Source of the DNA: CALMEC01 sp031366605
GTDB taxonomy: Bacteria > Actinomycetota > Thermoleophilia > Miltoncostaeales > Miltoncostaeaceae
DNA: 64,000 bases
Assembly (NCBI GenBank): GCA_031366605.1
Contig: JANLOO010000025.1
Location: 1-64,000, forward strand
Direction: 5' to 3'
Below, piece by piece: positions 41,671 to 50,686 of this stretch. Every line of letters begins with the position of its first letter. Within the stretch, counting starts at the first letter, position 1. Under the pieces are notes generated by a model. That model did not search any database and was not told the origin of the DNA. It saw only the letters and a list, made by a program, of their open reading frames with translations. The position numbers and the translations under genes are program-made.

Positions 41671-43701
41671 ATGGCCGACAACAACACCACGAACCGGGAG
41701 AAACTCCCGCGTAAGCCCAAAAACTCGCCGCCTGGCTGGCGCGTCGAGGGTGGACCGACCGAAACGAGCGGCGGCGCAGGTCGGCGCAGACCTCCGGGTG
41801 GACCACGGTTTTGGTGGATTCTGGTCGCCGCCCTGGCGCTCAACTGGATCGTCTTCCAGATCATCGCGCCGAACGAACCCAACCGCATCACGATTCCGTA
41901 TACGGAGTTCCTCAAGCAGGTCGATAGCGGCAACGTTGAGAAGATCAGCTCGCTCGGCGACCGGATCACGGGCAACGTCCGAAACGAGATCACCGAGGTC
42001 GATGGCAAGCAACGCGCGAAGGGCTTCCGGACCGTGCGGCCGAGCTATGTGGTCAACGATGATCTTCAGAAGCGTCTCGAAGCCAAGAATGTGCTTGATA
42101 CGGCCAAGTCGTTGGACGAGCCCAGGCCGTTCTGGCAGACGCTGCTCGCCGGGTTCGGTCCGGCCATCCTGCTCATCCTGTTGTTCGTCTGGTTCTTCAA
42201 GCGAGCCGCCGGCGGCGCAGGCGGTGGGGGCGGCATCCTCGGTGTCGGCAAGTCGCGCGCCAAGCGCTACGAAGCCAACGAGCAGCGCACCACGTTCGCC
42301 GATGTCGCGGGTATCGACGAGGTCAAGCTCGAGTTGTCCGAAGTGGTCGACTTCCTCAAACACCCCGAGAAGTATCTGAAGCTCGGCGGCACGATCCCGC
42401 GCGGCGTGCTGCTGTACGGACCGCCCGGCACCGGTAAGACGTTGTTGGCCCGAGCCGTGGCCGGTGAGGCGGGCGTGCCGTTCTTCTCGTTGTCGGCCTC
42501 GGAGTTCGTCGAGATGTTCGTCGGTGTGGGCGCCAGCCGGGTGCGCGACCTGTTCAAACAGGCCAAGGAGGCGGCGCCGGCCATCATCTTCATCGATGAA
42601 CTCGATGCGATCGGACGTTCACGTGGCAGTGGTGCAATGGGTGGCCATGAGGAGCGTGAGCAGACCCTCAACCAGATCCTGACCGAGATGGACGGGTTCA
42701 GCGGCGCGGAGGGTGTCATCGTGCTGGCGGCGACCAACCGCCCCGAGATCCTGGACGCCGCGTTGCTGCGCCCGGGTCGCTTCGACAGGCGCGTTTCAGT
42801 GAACTCGCCGGATCAGGCCGGGCGGCTCGCGATCCTCAGGGTCCACACGCGCCACATGCCGCTTGCGGACGACGTCGACCTGGAGGGTCTTGCCTCGTCG
42901 TCACCGGGCATGGTCGGCGCCGACCTCAAGAACCTGGCCAACGAAGCGGCGCTGATGGCGGCGCGGCGGGCCCACGAGCGCGTTCAGCTGGCGGACTTCA
43001 CGGACGCGTTGGAGAAGATCTTGCTGGGGGCTGAGCGCAAGATCATGCTCAGTAAGGACGAACGTGAGCGCACGGCCTACCACGAGTCGGGTCACGCGTT
43101 GCTCGGGATGCTCCAACCGGGAGCGGACCCGGTGCGCAAGATCTCGATCATCCCGCGCGGTCGGGCGCTGGGCGTGACGTTCCAGTCGCCATCGGCCGAC
43201 CGATACGGCTACGACGCCGACTACCTGCGCGGTCGCATCGTGGGGGCCCTCGGCGGCCGGGCTGCCGAGAAGATCGTCTACGGCGACGTCACGACGGGGG
43301 CGGAGTCCGACCTCGAGACTGTGACACGCATCGCCAAGCAGATGGTTGGACGCTGGGGGATGAGCGAGGCGATCGGCCCGGTATCGGTGTTGCCCGGCCC
43401 CAATGACGAGCCCTTCCTGTTGCCGGGAACCGGCCCGGGCGGGCCCTCAGCGCAGACGCTCGAGCTGATCGACAGTGAGGTCCGCAAGATCGTCGACGAG
43501 TGCTACCAGAAGGCCCTGACCCAGATCGCCGAGAATCGCGACAAGCTCGAGGCACTGGCCAAGGCCCTCCTGGACCGTGAAACGCTGGACGAAGCCGACG
43601 CCTACGCCGTGGCCGGGTTCCCCCGCCCTCCGCGCCCCGAACTCCTCGAGCCCGCCATCCCCGATGCGTCCGATGCGACCGAAAGCGCTCCGACCGCTTA
43701 A
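41671..43701 (+). CDS. ftsH: ATP-dependent zinc metalloprotease FtsH
   Basis: Membrane-bound AAA protease for misfolded and regulatory proteins. Two membrane helices flank an extracytoplasmic domain (about 48-64 and 158-175). Walker A GPPGTGKT begins at residue 250, Walker B IIFIDELDAIG follows, the second region of homology has NRPEILDAALLRPGRFDR, and the zinc site HESGH begins at His471. Length (676) is usual. The Pro-rich N-terminal cytoplasmic tail of about 45 residues is longer than in E. coli. Confidence 0.95.
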   Translation: MADNNTTNREKLPRKPKNSPPGWRVEGGPTETSGGAGRRRPPGGPRFWWILVAALALNWIVFQIIAPNEPNRITIPYTEFLKQVDSGNVEKISSLGDRITGNVRNEITEVDGKQRAKGFRTVRPSYVVNDDLQKRLEAKNVLDTAKSLDEPRPFWQTLLAGFGPAILLILLFVWFFKRAAGGAGGGGGILGVGKSRAKRYEANEQRTTFADVAGIDEVKLELSEVVDFLKHPEKYLKLGGTIPRGVLLYGPPGTGKTLLARAVAGEAGVPFFSLSASEFVEMFVGVGASRVRDLFKQAKEAAPAIIFIDELDAIGRSRGSGAMGGHEEREQTLNQILTEMDGFSGAEGVIVLAATNRPEILDAALLRPGRFDRRVSVNSPDQAGRLAILRVHTRHMPLADDVDLEGLASSSPGMVGADLKNLANEAALMAARRAHERVQLADFTDALEKILLGAERKIMLSKDERERTAYHESGHALLGMLQPGADPVRKISIIPRGRALGVTFQSPSADRYGYDADYLRGRIVGALGGRAAEKIVYGDVTTGAESDLETVTRIAKQMVGRWGMSEAIGPVSVLPGPNDEPFLLPGTGPGGPSAQTLELIDSEVRKIVDECYQKALTQIAENRDKLEALAKALLDRETLDEADAYAVAGFPRPPRPELLEPAIPDASDATESAPTA

Positions 43702-43740
43702 CGGCTCCATGGGTCTGCGGTCGGGTGTTTGGAGTATCGA

Positions 43741-46290
43741 CTACTCGTAGTGGAGCGCCTCGAGCGGCTGGAGCTTGGCTGCGCGTCGCGCGGGGGCGAG
43801 GGCGGCGATCAGGCCGGCGACCACGGCCAGGATGAACACCACCACGATTGTGCCAACGGGGACGGAGAACTGGATACCCTCGTTTTCAAGACCCCTTGCA
43901 ATCAGATAGCCGAAGAGCAGGCCGACAGCGATCCCGATCAGCCCACCGATCGCGCACGTGATGACACTCTCGCTGAAGATCATCGAACGCAGCTGCCCGC
44001 GCGTCGTGCCGATGGCGCGGAGCATCCCGATCTCCCGCGTGCGTTCATACACGGCGAGCAGCAGCGTGATGAGCACGCCGAACAGCGAGATCACGATGCT
44101 GAACGCCAGCAGCGCGTAAAAGATGGTGAGAATTTGGTTGATCTGCTTGCCGACGAAGTCCTTGTACTCACTGTTGGTACGGACTTTGGCGGCGGGGTAG
44201 CCCTCTTTGAGTGCGGTCGCGACAGCTGCCTTGCCGGTCGCCGTCGAGACACCGCCGGCGAACTTGACCAGCAGGACTCCGACGTCTCTGTCGACGAACA
44301 GACTGTCGTAGGCGGCGTTCGACACGACGAACCCGGTAAAGAGCTGAGGGTCGCGGTATTCGCCGAGCACGCGAAGGCGCGCAGTTTTTCCGTCGAGCGT
44401 TGTGATCCCGAACCCCTGCCCGATCGTGAGGTCGTGCGTCTTGGCGAAGTCCCGTTCGACGATGGCGCCGTCCGAGCCGAGTTGCCCCAGAAGCTGGTCC
44501 GAGCCGCCGTTCTGCCAATCGAACTCGACGAGTGCATTCGCCTGGCTCGGGTCGACCGCGCTGAGCTGTTCGGTGCCCCCTGTCTCGAGGCGCACCTCAC
44601 CAAAACCGACCCCGAGCACCGACGCGACTCCGGGAGCCGATCGGCTCGCATCGACTGCCCCGACTGACAGTGGCGTGAACCCTTCGTTGATGATGATGAG
44701 GTCGCTCGAGAGGGTGTTGTCCAACGCATCGATGAACGAACTCTTGAGGCCTGCGACGAAGACGCTGATGAACACGACCAGACCAACGCCGATCATGAGC
44801 GCTGCCGCCGTGGTCGCGGTCCGTGATGTGTTGCGCATCGCGTTTTCCCGGCCGAGTCGCCCGGAGTTGCCGGCGAGCTTCTGGAGCGGCCAGCCGAGTA
44901 CCCGGGCCAGGGGTCGGATGACGAATCGAATCAGCATGCCGACACCGATCAACACCGCGAGCGCGCCGACCGCGATCAGCCCGGTCCGTTGCCCCACTGA
45001 GCCATTGCTGGCGAATCCCGCGGCGATGCCGCCGATTCCCAGGAATGCGATGAGCACGCCGACGTACGGCGAGAAGCGGGACCAGCGCGTGCGCGGCAGC
45101 GTCGCGCCCTCACGGAGTGCGGCGATCGGCGGGATCCGGGTCGCGCGCAAACCGGGGATGAACGCCGCAAGGACCGTGACGATCGTTCCGACGAGGATCG
45201 GCACGATCACGGTGCGCGGCTTGATCTGAAGTCCGGTGGTTGGGAGTCCGAAGCCGGCGGCGTCGAACAGGAGCGTGATGGCCTTGGCAAAGAGCACGCC
45301 GACGCCGACGCCGACGATGGATGCGAGCAGGCCGATCACGAACGCCTCGGCGAGCACGCTCCGGAGCAACTGCCAGCGGCTTGCGCCGACGGTGCGGAGC
45401 ATGGCGAGTTCTCGGATACGTTGCGCGACCGTGATCGAGAAGACATTGAAGATGATGAACGCGCCGACCAGGAGCGCGATCAGGGCAAAGACGAAGAGGA
45501 ACTGCTTGAGGAAGCCCAGGTTGTCGTTGATGTCGCCTGATTGCCGCGTTGCGTTGGCCGTGCCGGTCTCCACCAGCACGTTGGCCGGCACTGCCGCCTG
45601 AACCCGACTCGCGAGGTCGGTCGGGGTCACGCCGGAATCGGCGGCGACGAGGATGGTCGAGACCTGTCCTTTGCGGTCGTACCAGTCCTGCGCGTCCTGC
45701 AGCGTGATGGCTGTCAGGGTGGCGCCACCAATCGAGTTCGCATCGCCGAACTTGAAGATGCCGCTGACCGTCACAGGCTGCTGGCCGACCCGGGTCGTCA
45801 AGCCGACGCGTTGCCCGACGTTGATCTTCTCCCGGTCCGCGAGGCCCTTGTCGATCGCGACGTCACCGTGTTTGGCCGGGAACGTCCCCGAAACGATCGT
45901 GTTGCTGTTAAAGCGCTCGCTGGGGGTGGAGAACACCAGCGGCGGGGCCCCTGTGGTCGGCCCGACGTACTTTCCCTTGACGACGAGTGCGCCGAGCCCC
46001 CCGATCTGTCCTTCAGCGCGCGCCACGCCGGGTACCTTCTGGACTGTTGCGACGAGGGACTCCGGGAGCGGCCCCGGCTGCTGCTGCTGGGTGTCGAACG
46101 CGGTCTTCTGCGTCAAGATGACGTCGGTGCCCTCGTTCGCCTTCTTGAAGATGTCGTCGAACGCGCCACTGACCTGGTCGGTCAGGATGAAGGTACCTGC
46201 GATCATCGCGGTGCCGAGGAGGATCGCGATGCCGGTCAGCACCGAGCGGAGCTTTCGAGTGCGCAGCGCTTTGAGTGCGAACCGAAACAC
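43741..46290 (-). CDS. ABC transporter permease, MacB/FtsX type (849 residues)
   Basis: A two-module permease: an N-terminal helix (17-38), an extracytoplasmic MacB-PCD domain (about 40-250), three helices with an FtsX domain, a central helix pair (about 405-450), a second extracytoplasmic domain (about 500-720) and three final helices with FtsX motif SLFGVLITLLLAVYERTREI. LAMLRTVGASRWQLLRSVLA and IGMLRAIGTTRGQLRSMIFS mark the two matching modules. Its ATPase lies 3 bases upstream. Such pairs export lipids, peptides or lipoproteins; the substrate is unknown. Confidence 0.88.
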   Translation of the reverse strand: MFRFALKALRTRKLRSVLTGIAILLGTAMIAGTFILTDQVSGAFDDIFKKANEGTDVILTQKTAFDTQQQQPGPLPESLVATVQKVPGVARAEGQIGGLGALVVKGKYVGPTTGAPPLVFSTPSERFNSNTIVSGTFPAKHGDVAIDKGLADREKINVGQRVGLTTRVGQQPVTVSGIFKFGDANSIGGATLTAITLQDAQDWYDRKGQVSTILVAADSGVTPTDLASRVQAAVPANVLVETGTANATRQSGDINDNLGFLKQFLFVFALIALLVGAFIIFNVFSITVAQRIRELAMLRTVGASRWQLLRSVLAEAFVIGLLASIVGVGVGVLFAKAITLLFDAAGFGLPTTGLQIKPRTVIVPILVGTIVTVLAAFIPGLRATRIPPIAALREGATLPRTRWSRFSPYVGVLIAFLGIGGIAAGFASNGSVGQRTGLIAVGALAVLIGVGMLIRFVIRPLARVLGWPLQKLAGNSGRLGRENAMRNTSRTATTAAALMIGVGLVVFISVFVAGLKSSFIDALDNTLSSDLIIINEGFTPLSVGAVDASRSAPGVASVLGVGFGEVRLETGGTEQLSAVDPSQANALVEFDWQNGGSDQLLGQLGSDGAIVERDFAKTHDLTIGQGFGITTLDGKTARLRVLGEYRDPQLFTGFVVSNAAYDSLFVDRDVGVLLVKFAGGVSTATGKAAVATALKEGYPAAKVRTNSEYKDFVGKQINQILTIFYALLAFSIVISLFGVLITLLLAVYERTREIGMLRAIGTTRGQLRSMIFSESVITCAIGGLIGIAVGLLFGYLIARGLENEGIQFSVPVGTIVVVFILAVVAGLIAALAPARRAAKLQPLEALHYE

Positions 46291-46293
46291 GCG

Positions 46294-47052
46294 CTACTCC
46301 AGTGACTTCATGACGTCGAGGATTTCTTCAGCAGCCATGTGGGGGCTGCGGCGGACGATGCGGCCGTCTTCCAGGAAGAGCAGCTCATCCGCGATGGCGG
46401 CGGCGCGGGGATCGTGCGTGACCATCACGATCGTCTGGTTCAGCTCCTTGACCGACCGGTGGAGCAGTTCGAGGATCTCGCCCCCGGTCTTGGAATCCAG
46501 GTTGCCGGTTGGCTCGTCGGCGAAGATCACCGCGGGCTTCGACACCAAGGCTCGGGCGATGGCGACCCGTTGCTGCTGGCCGCCGGAGAGTTCAGCCGGG
46601 CGGTGACGCAGTCGGTCCCCCAGGCCGACCTCACCCACGAGGCGTTCCATCCAGGCCGGGTCGGGGCGTATTCCCGCGATGGACAACGGCATCTCGATGT
46701 TCTCCTTGGCCGTCAGCATCGGGAGCAGATTGAAGAACTGGAAGACAAACCCGATCTTCTCGCGACGCAACAGGGTCAACGCCTTGTCTTTGAGGTGCGT
46801 GATCTGGGTGCCGTCGATCCAGACCTCGCCCTCCGTCGGGTGGTCGAGTCCGGCAAGGATGTGCATGAGCGTCGACTTGCCGGAACCCGATGGTCCCATG
46901 ATCGCGACGAACTTGCCGTGTTCGAGGTCCAAGTCCACGCCGCGGAGGGCCTCCACGGCCGTGTCACCCTCCCCGTACCGGCGGACCAGGCCGCGTGCGG
47001 AGACCACTGCTGCGCTTGCCACGGCGGGGACCGTGTCGATGTGTTCAGGCAA
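46294..47052 (-). CDS. ABC transporter ATPase, MacB/LolD type
   Basis: A 252-residue ATPase for the neighbouring permease. Walker A GPSGSGKST, FNLLPMLTAKENIEMPL, signature LSGGQQQRVAIARAL and Walker B VIFADEPTGNLDS are all present, the last being typical of LolD/MacB-type ATPases. I choose TTG 47052, with GGAGGG 6 bases before it; the in-frame ATG at 47100 would add 16 residues of no family similarity. Coupled to the permease on the minus strand. Confidence 0.92.
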   Translation of the reverse strand: MPEHIDTVPAVASAAVVSARGLVRRYGEGDTAVEALRGVDLDLEHGKFVAIMGPSGSGKSTLMHILAGLDHPTEGEVWIDGTQITHLKDKALTLLRREKIGFVFQFFNLLPMLTAKENIEMPLSIAGIRPDPAWMERLVGEVGLGDRLRHRPAELSGGQQQRVAIARALVSKPAVIFADEPTGNLDSKTGGEILELLHRSVKELNQTIVMVTHDPRAAAIADELLFLEDGRIVRRSPHMAAEEILDVMKSLE

Positions 47053-47169
47053 CCCGATCCCTCCTGGAATGGCCGACTGCGCGACCCTACCAAGCTGCAT
47101 CCATCGCTCGGTTAAGTCTCGGTAATGAACACTGCGATCAAGCCGCTCCTACCGCGCCCGGCAGACGAA

Positions 47170-47175
47170 TAGCCT
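47170..47175 (+). promoter_or_regulatory. -10 element TAGCCT of the beta-lactamase-fold gene
   Basis: TAGCCT ends 6 bases before ATG 47182, with no ribosome-binding site, so the transcript is probably leaderless. Confidence 0.4.
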
Positions 47176-47181
47176 GACGAC

Positions 47182-48642
47182 ATGATGCGTACGTGGGTCG
47201 TCTGCGCTTTGCTGAGCGGGGTCGTCGCAGGTCCGGCCCGAGCGGGCGACCGTGAGCTGCTCGCGGCCCTCGATGGCGGGCTCGGCCCGACGGCTTCCGC
47301 TTCGCGCGCCGCGGCAGGAGCCTCGCCTGGTTTGGTACAGGTCCACTACGACCGCTCCCGTGATCTTCAGGAACGCATCCGTGCGGCCGCACCGTTCTCG
47401 GTGTCCTGCCACGCACTCGGGGGCTGGGCACGTCGGTATGCGGCCGCGGAGGTCGCATCGGCCGAGGGTTTTGATCGGCTCGACCCGGCCCGGGCGCGCA
47501 AGTACCGCGCCGTGGCCGTGTCGGCACGCGCTCGTCTGGTGCCGGCGCGACGGTCCTGTCGGGCGGGGACTGCGCGTCGCGACGCAGGACCACCTGCGTT
47601 GCTTGAACCTCGCCCGTGGGCCGTGTCGTTTGGGGACATCATCGCGCGCGCCCCCGCGGGTGCCGACGCGGCGACGCTGTATGTCAATGGGGCCGCGGCG
47701 GGCTCGGTGGTGATCGCCGGTCGCCTCGCCCGGGGGAGGTTCGTGCGACCGCCGGGGCGTTACGACGTGGAGGTCAGGTTCACCCACGCAGGCGGTGCGG
47801 TCCGGCTGGCGCGATCGCGGGGTGTGTGGCTCTTACCCGACACCGCCTCGGTGCCGGTCCGCGTTGCCGACGAGGACGCGGCGTGGCAGGCGAAAGTGCG
47901 CGAGGCCACGTCGCGATTCTCGGGGATCTCGGCCGTATGGATCCACGATCTGTCGACCGGACGTGCCGCCAGTTGGAACGCCGGTGCGCTGTTCCCCGCG
48001 GCCTCCACGGTCAAGTTGGGGGTCCTGGTCGAGGCGGTGCGGCGCATGGGTTCGCAACCCGAGTCGTCGGCCATATTCCACGATGCGCAGGCCATCGGCG
48101 GATGGAGTTCCAACCTGGCGGCCAACCGGTTGCTAGGACGCGTGGGCGGCCCGGCTGGTGTGCAGCGAGCCCTACGGCGCATGGGCGCCGCGTCGAGCAC
48201 GTACACCGGCCCCTACATCGTCGCAACTGAGCGTCCTGCGGTCGATTCCCCGAATCCACCACCGCGGGTGTCGCGCCGTGTGACGACCGCGGCTGATCTG
48301 GGCACGGTCATGCGCATGCTTCACGAAGCGGCGGTCGGCAGGGGTGGTGCACTCGCCGCAACGGGGATGACACGAACGCAGGCGCGTCTTGTGCTGGGAC
48401 TGCTGCTCTCATCCGAGGCGGCCGGGGACAATCTGGGTGTGTTCCGGGAATCGCTCGGCACCGACGTCCCGGCTGCCCAGAAACAGGGGTGGATCTCGTC
48501 GGCGCGGCACACGGCGGCGGTCGTCTACACGTCGCGCGGTCCGGTCGTCGTCGTCGCGTTGACCTCCCAGCCGCTGTTGACGCGCTCGGCAGCCGCACGG
48601 CTTGGCGCCGACCTGATCACGATCGCGACGTCGGTGCCGTAA
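47182..48642 (+). CDS. Secreted serine hydrolase, class A beta-lactamase fold
   Basis: A 486-residue exported protein with a signal peptide ending in GPARA. Residues about 25-225 form an unrecognised N-terminal region rich in Ala and Arg. The C-terminal 250 residues have the penicillin-recognising triad: S-x-x-K at Ser275-Lys278 (ASTVKLG), a serine-loop SSNLAANRLL and a KTG-like KQGW. The ExxLN motif of true beta-lactamases is not clear, so a resistance role is not implied. The 3' end overlaps ndh by 26 bases. Confidence 0.8.
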   Translation: MMRTWVVCALLSGVVAGPARAGDRELLAALDGGLGPTASASRAAAGASPGLVQVHYDRSRDLQERIRAAAPFSVSCHALGGWARRYAAAEVASAEGFDRLDPARARKYRAVAVSARARLVPARRSCRAGTARRDAGPPALLEPRPWAVSFGDIIARAPAGADAATLYVNGAAAGSVVIAGRLARGRFVRPPGRYDVEVRFTHAGGAVRLARSRGVWLLPDTASVPVRVADEDAAWQAKVREATSRFSGISAVWIHDLSTGRAASWNAGALFPAASTVKLGVLVEAVRRMGSQPESSAIFHDAQAIGGWSSNLAANRLLGRVGGPAGVQRALRRMGAASSTYTGPYIVATERPAVDSPNPPPRVSRRVTTAADLGTVMRMLHEAAVGRGGALAATGMTRTQARLVLGLLLSSEAAGDNLGVFRESLGTDVPAAQKQGWISSARHTAAVVYTSRGPVVVVALTSQPLLTRSAAARLGADLITIATSVP

Positions 48643-49957
48643 CCCATTCCGGCGCGAGGCCATCCCCCGTGATCAGTCGCGCACCCCGACCGCGGGTTAC
48701 GAAGCTCCACGACCAGCGCACGATGACGAGGACGCGGTTCTGGAAGCCGATCAGGTAGAACAGGTGGAGGGCGAGCCACAGCCACCACGCGACGAACCCG
48801 TGGAAGCGCACGCCTGAGATGTCCGCGACCGCTTTGGCCCGGCCGATCGTCGCGACGTTGCCTTTGTCCTTGTAGACGAATGGAGGCGATGCGGTGCCGC
48901 GGAGTCGATTGCGGATCGCGCGGCCTGCGTAGGTACCCATCTGCATGGCGGTGGGCGCGACGCCTGGCAGCTTCTTGTCGGTCACGGTCACCATGTCGCC
49001 CAGGGCGTAGACGTCCGGGTGGCCCGCGATGGTCAGTCGCTCGGTGACGGGTACCCTCCCGACCCGGTCCGGTTGCAGACCCGCGGCCGCCGCGAGTTTT
49101 CCGGCCAGCGAGGTGGCAGCCACGCCGGCCGCCCAGACGACGGTTCGTGCGGCGACGTGTTCGCTGTGACCGTTCTGCTCAACCGTAACGCCGCCATCGT
49201 CGACCGCGCGGACGAGTGTGTCGGTCTTGACGGTCACGCCCAACTTGCCGAGTGCCTTGACGGCGTGGACCGACTGGCTGGGATCGAAGGCCAGCAGAAT
49301 TCGGTCGGCGCCTTCGAGCAGCAGCACGGTGGCCGCAGCTGGGTCGAACGAGTTGAACTGGTTACGCATCGTGTCGCCGGCGATCTCACCGATCTGTCCT
49401 GCCAGCTCCACGCCCGTGGGTCCGCCACCGACGACGACGAACGTGAGCCACTCGCGTCGGGTCTGGTCGTCGCTCTCCATCTCGGCGGCCTCGAACGCGA
49501 TCAGGACGCGCCGGCGGATGGCGAGTGCATCTTCGAGCGACTTGAGTGCCGGCGCCGATTCGCTCCACTCGTCGTGGCCGAAGTAGTGGTTCTTCATCCC
49601 GGTTGCGACGATCAGCGAGTCATAGGGCAAGCGCACATCCTCGCCGCCGCCCGCTGCGCGACCCACGATGACCTGGCGGGCTGTCAGGTCGAAGTCGTGG
49701 ACCTCACCCAGAACGACGCGGGCGTTCTTCTGGCGACGAAGCACCGCGCGCAACGGCGTCGCGATCTCGCCAGGCGAGAGCGACCCGGTCGCGACCTGGT
49801 AGAGCAGCGGCTGGAACAGGTGAAAGTTTCGCCGGTCGATCAGCGTGACGTCAACGGGTGCGCGCCTGAGCGCCTTCGCCGCCCGCAGCCCGGCGAAGCC
49901 GCCGCCGACGATGACGACACGGTGGCGTCGATCATTCTGGTGGCGTCCGTCCGGCAT
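48617..49957 (-). CDS. ndh: Type II NADH dehydrogenase (NDH-2)
   Basis: A single-subunit flavoprotein that passes electrons from NADH to quinone without pumping protons. VVIVGGGFAGLRAA (about 14-27) binds FAD, VVVGGGPTGVELAG (about 175) binds NADH, and DVYALGDMVTV and PTAMQMGTYAGRAIRN are later family motifs. The C-terminal helix (WWLWLALHLFYLIGFQNRVL) is the membrane anchor. ATG 49957 lies 8 bases after a TATAGC hexamer, which suggests a leaderless message. Confidence 0.93.
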   Translation of the reverse strand: MPDGRHQNDRRHRVVIVGGGFAGLRAAKALRRAPVDVTLIDRRNFHLFQPLLYQVATGSLSPGEIATPLRAVLRRQKNARVVLGEVHDFDLTARQVIVGRAAGGGEDVRLPYDSLIVATGMKNHYFGHDEWSESAPALKSLEDALAIRRRVLIAFEAAEMESDDQTRREWLTFVVVGGGPTGVELAGQIGEIAGDTMRNQFNSFDPAAATVLLLEGADRILLAFDPSQSVHAVKALGKLGVTVKTDTLVRAVDDGGVTVEQNGHSEHVAARTVVWAAGVAATSLAGKLAAAAGLQPDRVGRVPVTERLTIAGHPDVYALGDMVTVTDKKLPGVAPTAMQMGTYAGRAIRNRLRGTASPPFVYKDKGNVATIGRAKAVADISGVRFHGFVAWWLWLALHLFYLIGFQNRVLVIVRWSWSFVTRGRGARLITGDGLAPEWVTAPTSRS

Positions 49958-49965
49958 GACCCGAC

Positions 49966-49971
49966 GCTATA
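49966..49971 (-). promoter_or_regulatory. -10 element TATAGC of ndh
   Basis: On the minus strand TATAGC ends 8 bases before ATG 49957. This places the ndh promoter downstream of the folded element 50051-50157, which is therefore not in the ndh leader. Confidence 0.45.
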
Positions 49972-50050
49972 GGCCAGACGGGCGCCACGGCCTGCCCGGC
50001 ATCGTTTGGCGCCCGAAGCCGCTGCGCCGAACTGTACGATTTTTGACTCT

Positions 50051-50157
50051 GGTGTCTGGGGAGAAAACAGAAACTGAGCGCCGCGACTTTCGCGTCGCGA
50101 GGTTCTGTTTTCACCCCCAGCGGGGTGGGCGTTTGCAACGCCCGCGCAACTGACACC
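50051..50157. ncRNA. Highly folded intergenic element, three-way junction
   Basis: Outer stem GGTGTC (50051-50056) with GACACC (50152-50157). Inside, TGGGG/CCCCA (50057-50061 with 50115-50119) extends into a perfect 10-bp stem GAAAACAGAA (50063-50072) with TTCTGTTTTC (50103-50112), capped by CGCGAC/GTCGCG (50082-50087 with 50094-50099). A separate perfect hairpin is GGGCGTT-TGC-AACGCCC (50127-50143). No gene, no T run and no family that I recognise. The structure is nearly symmetric, so the strand is unclear. Confidence 0.55.
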
Positions 50158-50223
50158 AAATTTCCCGCAACCCCCGTTGGTGACACGGATCTCGGGGTGT
50201 CGGGAAGGTCCTTCGGTCCGGCG

Positions 50224-50628
50224 TTACGAGCGGGCTTGGTCTTCGGCGACGTGCAGGCCCAGGACCTTGATCACATCGCGCATCGAGAGGATCCCGACCA
50301 GGTGCTCCTCTTCGAAGACCACGATGTGGCGGATGTGGTGTTTTGTCATCGCCTCGGCGGCCTGGGTGGCCGGCCAGCTCGGTGCGGCGGTGATCACCTT
50401 GCTGTGCATGTAGTCACCGACACGTGCCTCGTCGGGGTCCGCCCCGTCAGCGAGTGCCCGTAACACGTCGCGCTCGGTCACGATACCCGGGCCTGGCAGC
50501 GACGGGTCGATCACCAGCGCCGCGCCGGTCTTGTACTGACCCATCCGTACGGCCGCCTGGCGGAGCGTCGTGTCGGCGCCGACGGTTGCTTCGATCGGCG
50601 ACATGATCTCTGAGACCTGAACTGGCAT
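50224..50628 (-). CDS. CBS-domain protein
   Basis: A 134-residue protein made of two CBS domains: residues about 5-60 (VSEIMSPIEATVGADTTLRQ) and 70-125 (DYMHSKVITAAPSWPATQAAEAM), a tandem that usually binds adenine nucleotides. ATG 50628 is supported by TATGGT 7 bases upstream on the minus strand; ATG 50640 lies inside that hexamer. It is divergent from the hydrolase gene and followed by the folded element. Confidence 0.85.
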   Translation of the reverse strand: MPVQVSEIMSPIEATVGADTTLRQAAVRMGQYKTGAALVIDPSLPGPGIVTERDVLRALADGADPDEARVGDYMHSKVITAAPSWPATQAAEAMTKHHIRHIVVFEEEHLVGILSMRDVIKVLGLHVAEDQARS

Positions 50629-50635
50629 GGCGGAT

Positions 50636-50641
50636 ACCATA
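50636..50641 (-). promoter_or_regulatory. -10 element TATGGT of the CBS gene
   Basis: TATGGT (minus strand) ends 7 bases before ATG 50628; no Shine-Dalgarno site follows, which suggests a leaderless transcript. Confidence 0.4.
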
Positions 50642-50686
50642 CCCTTCGCACCGAAGCTTGTCGCGTTCGTCACAAGAGGCCACCAC

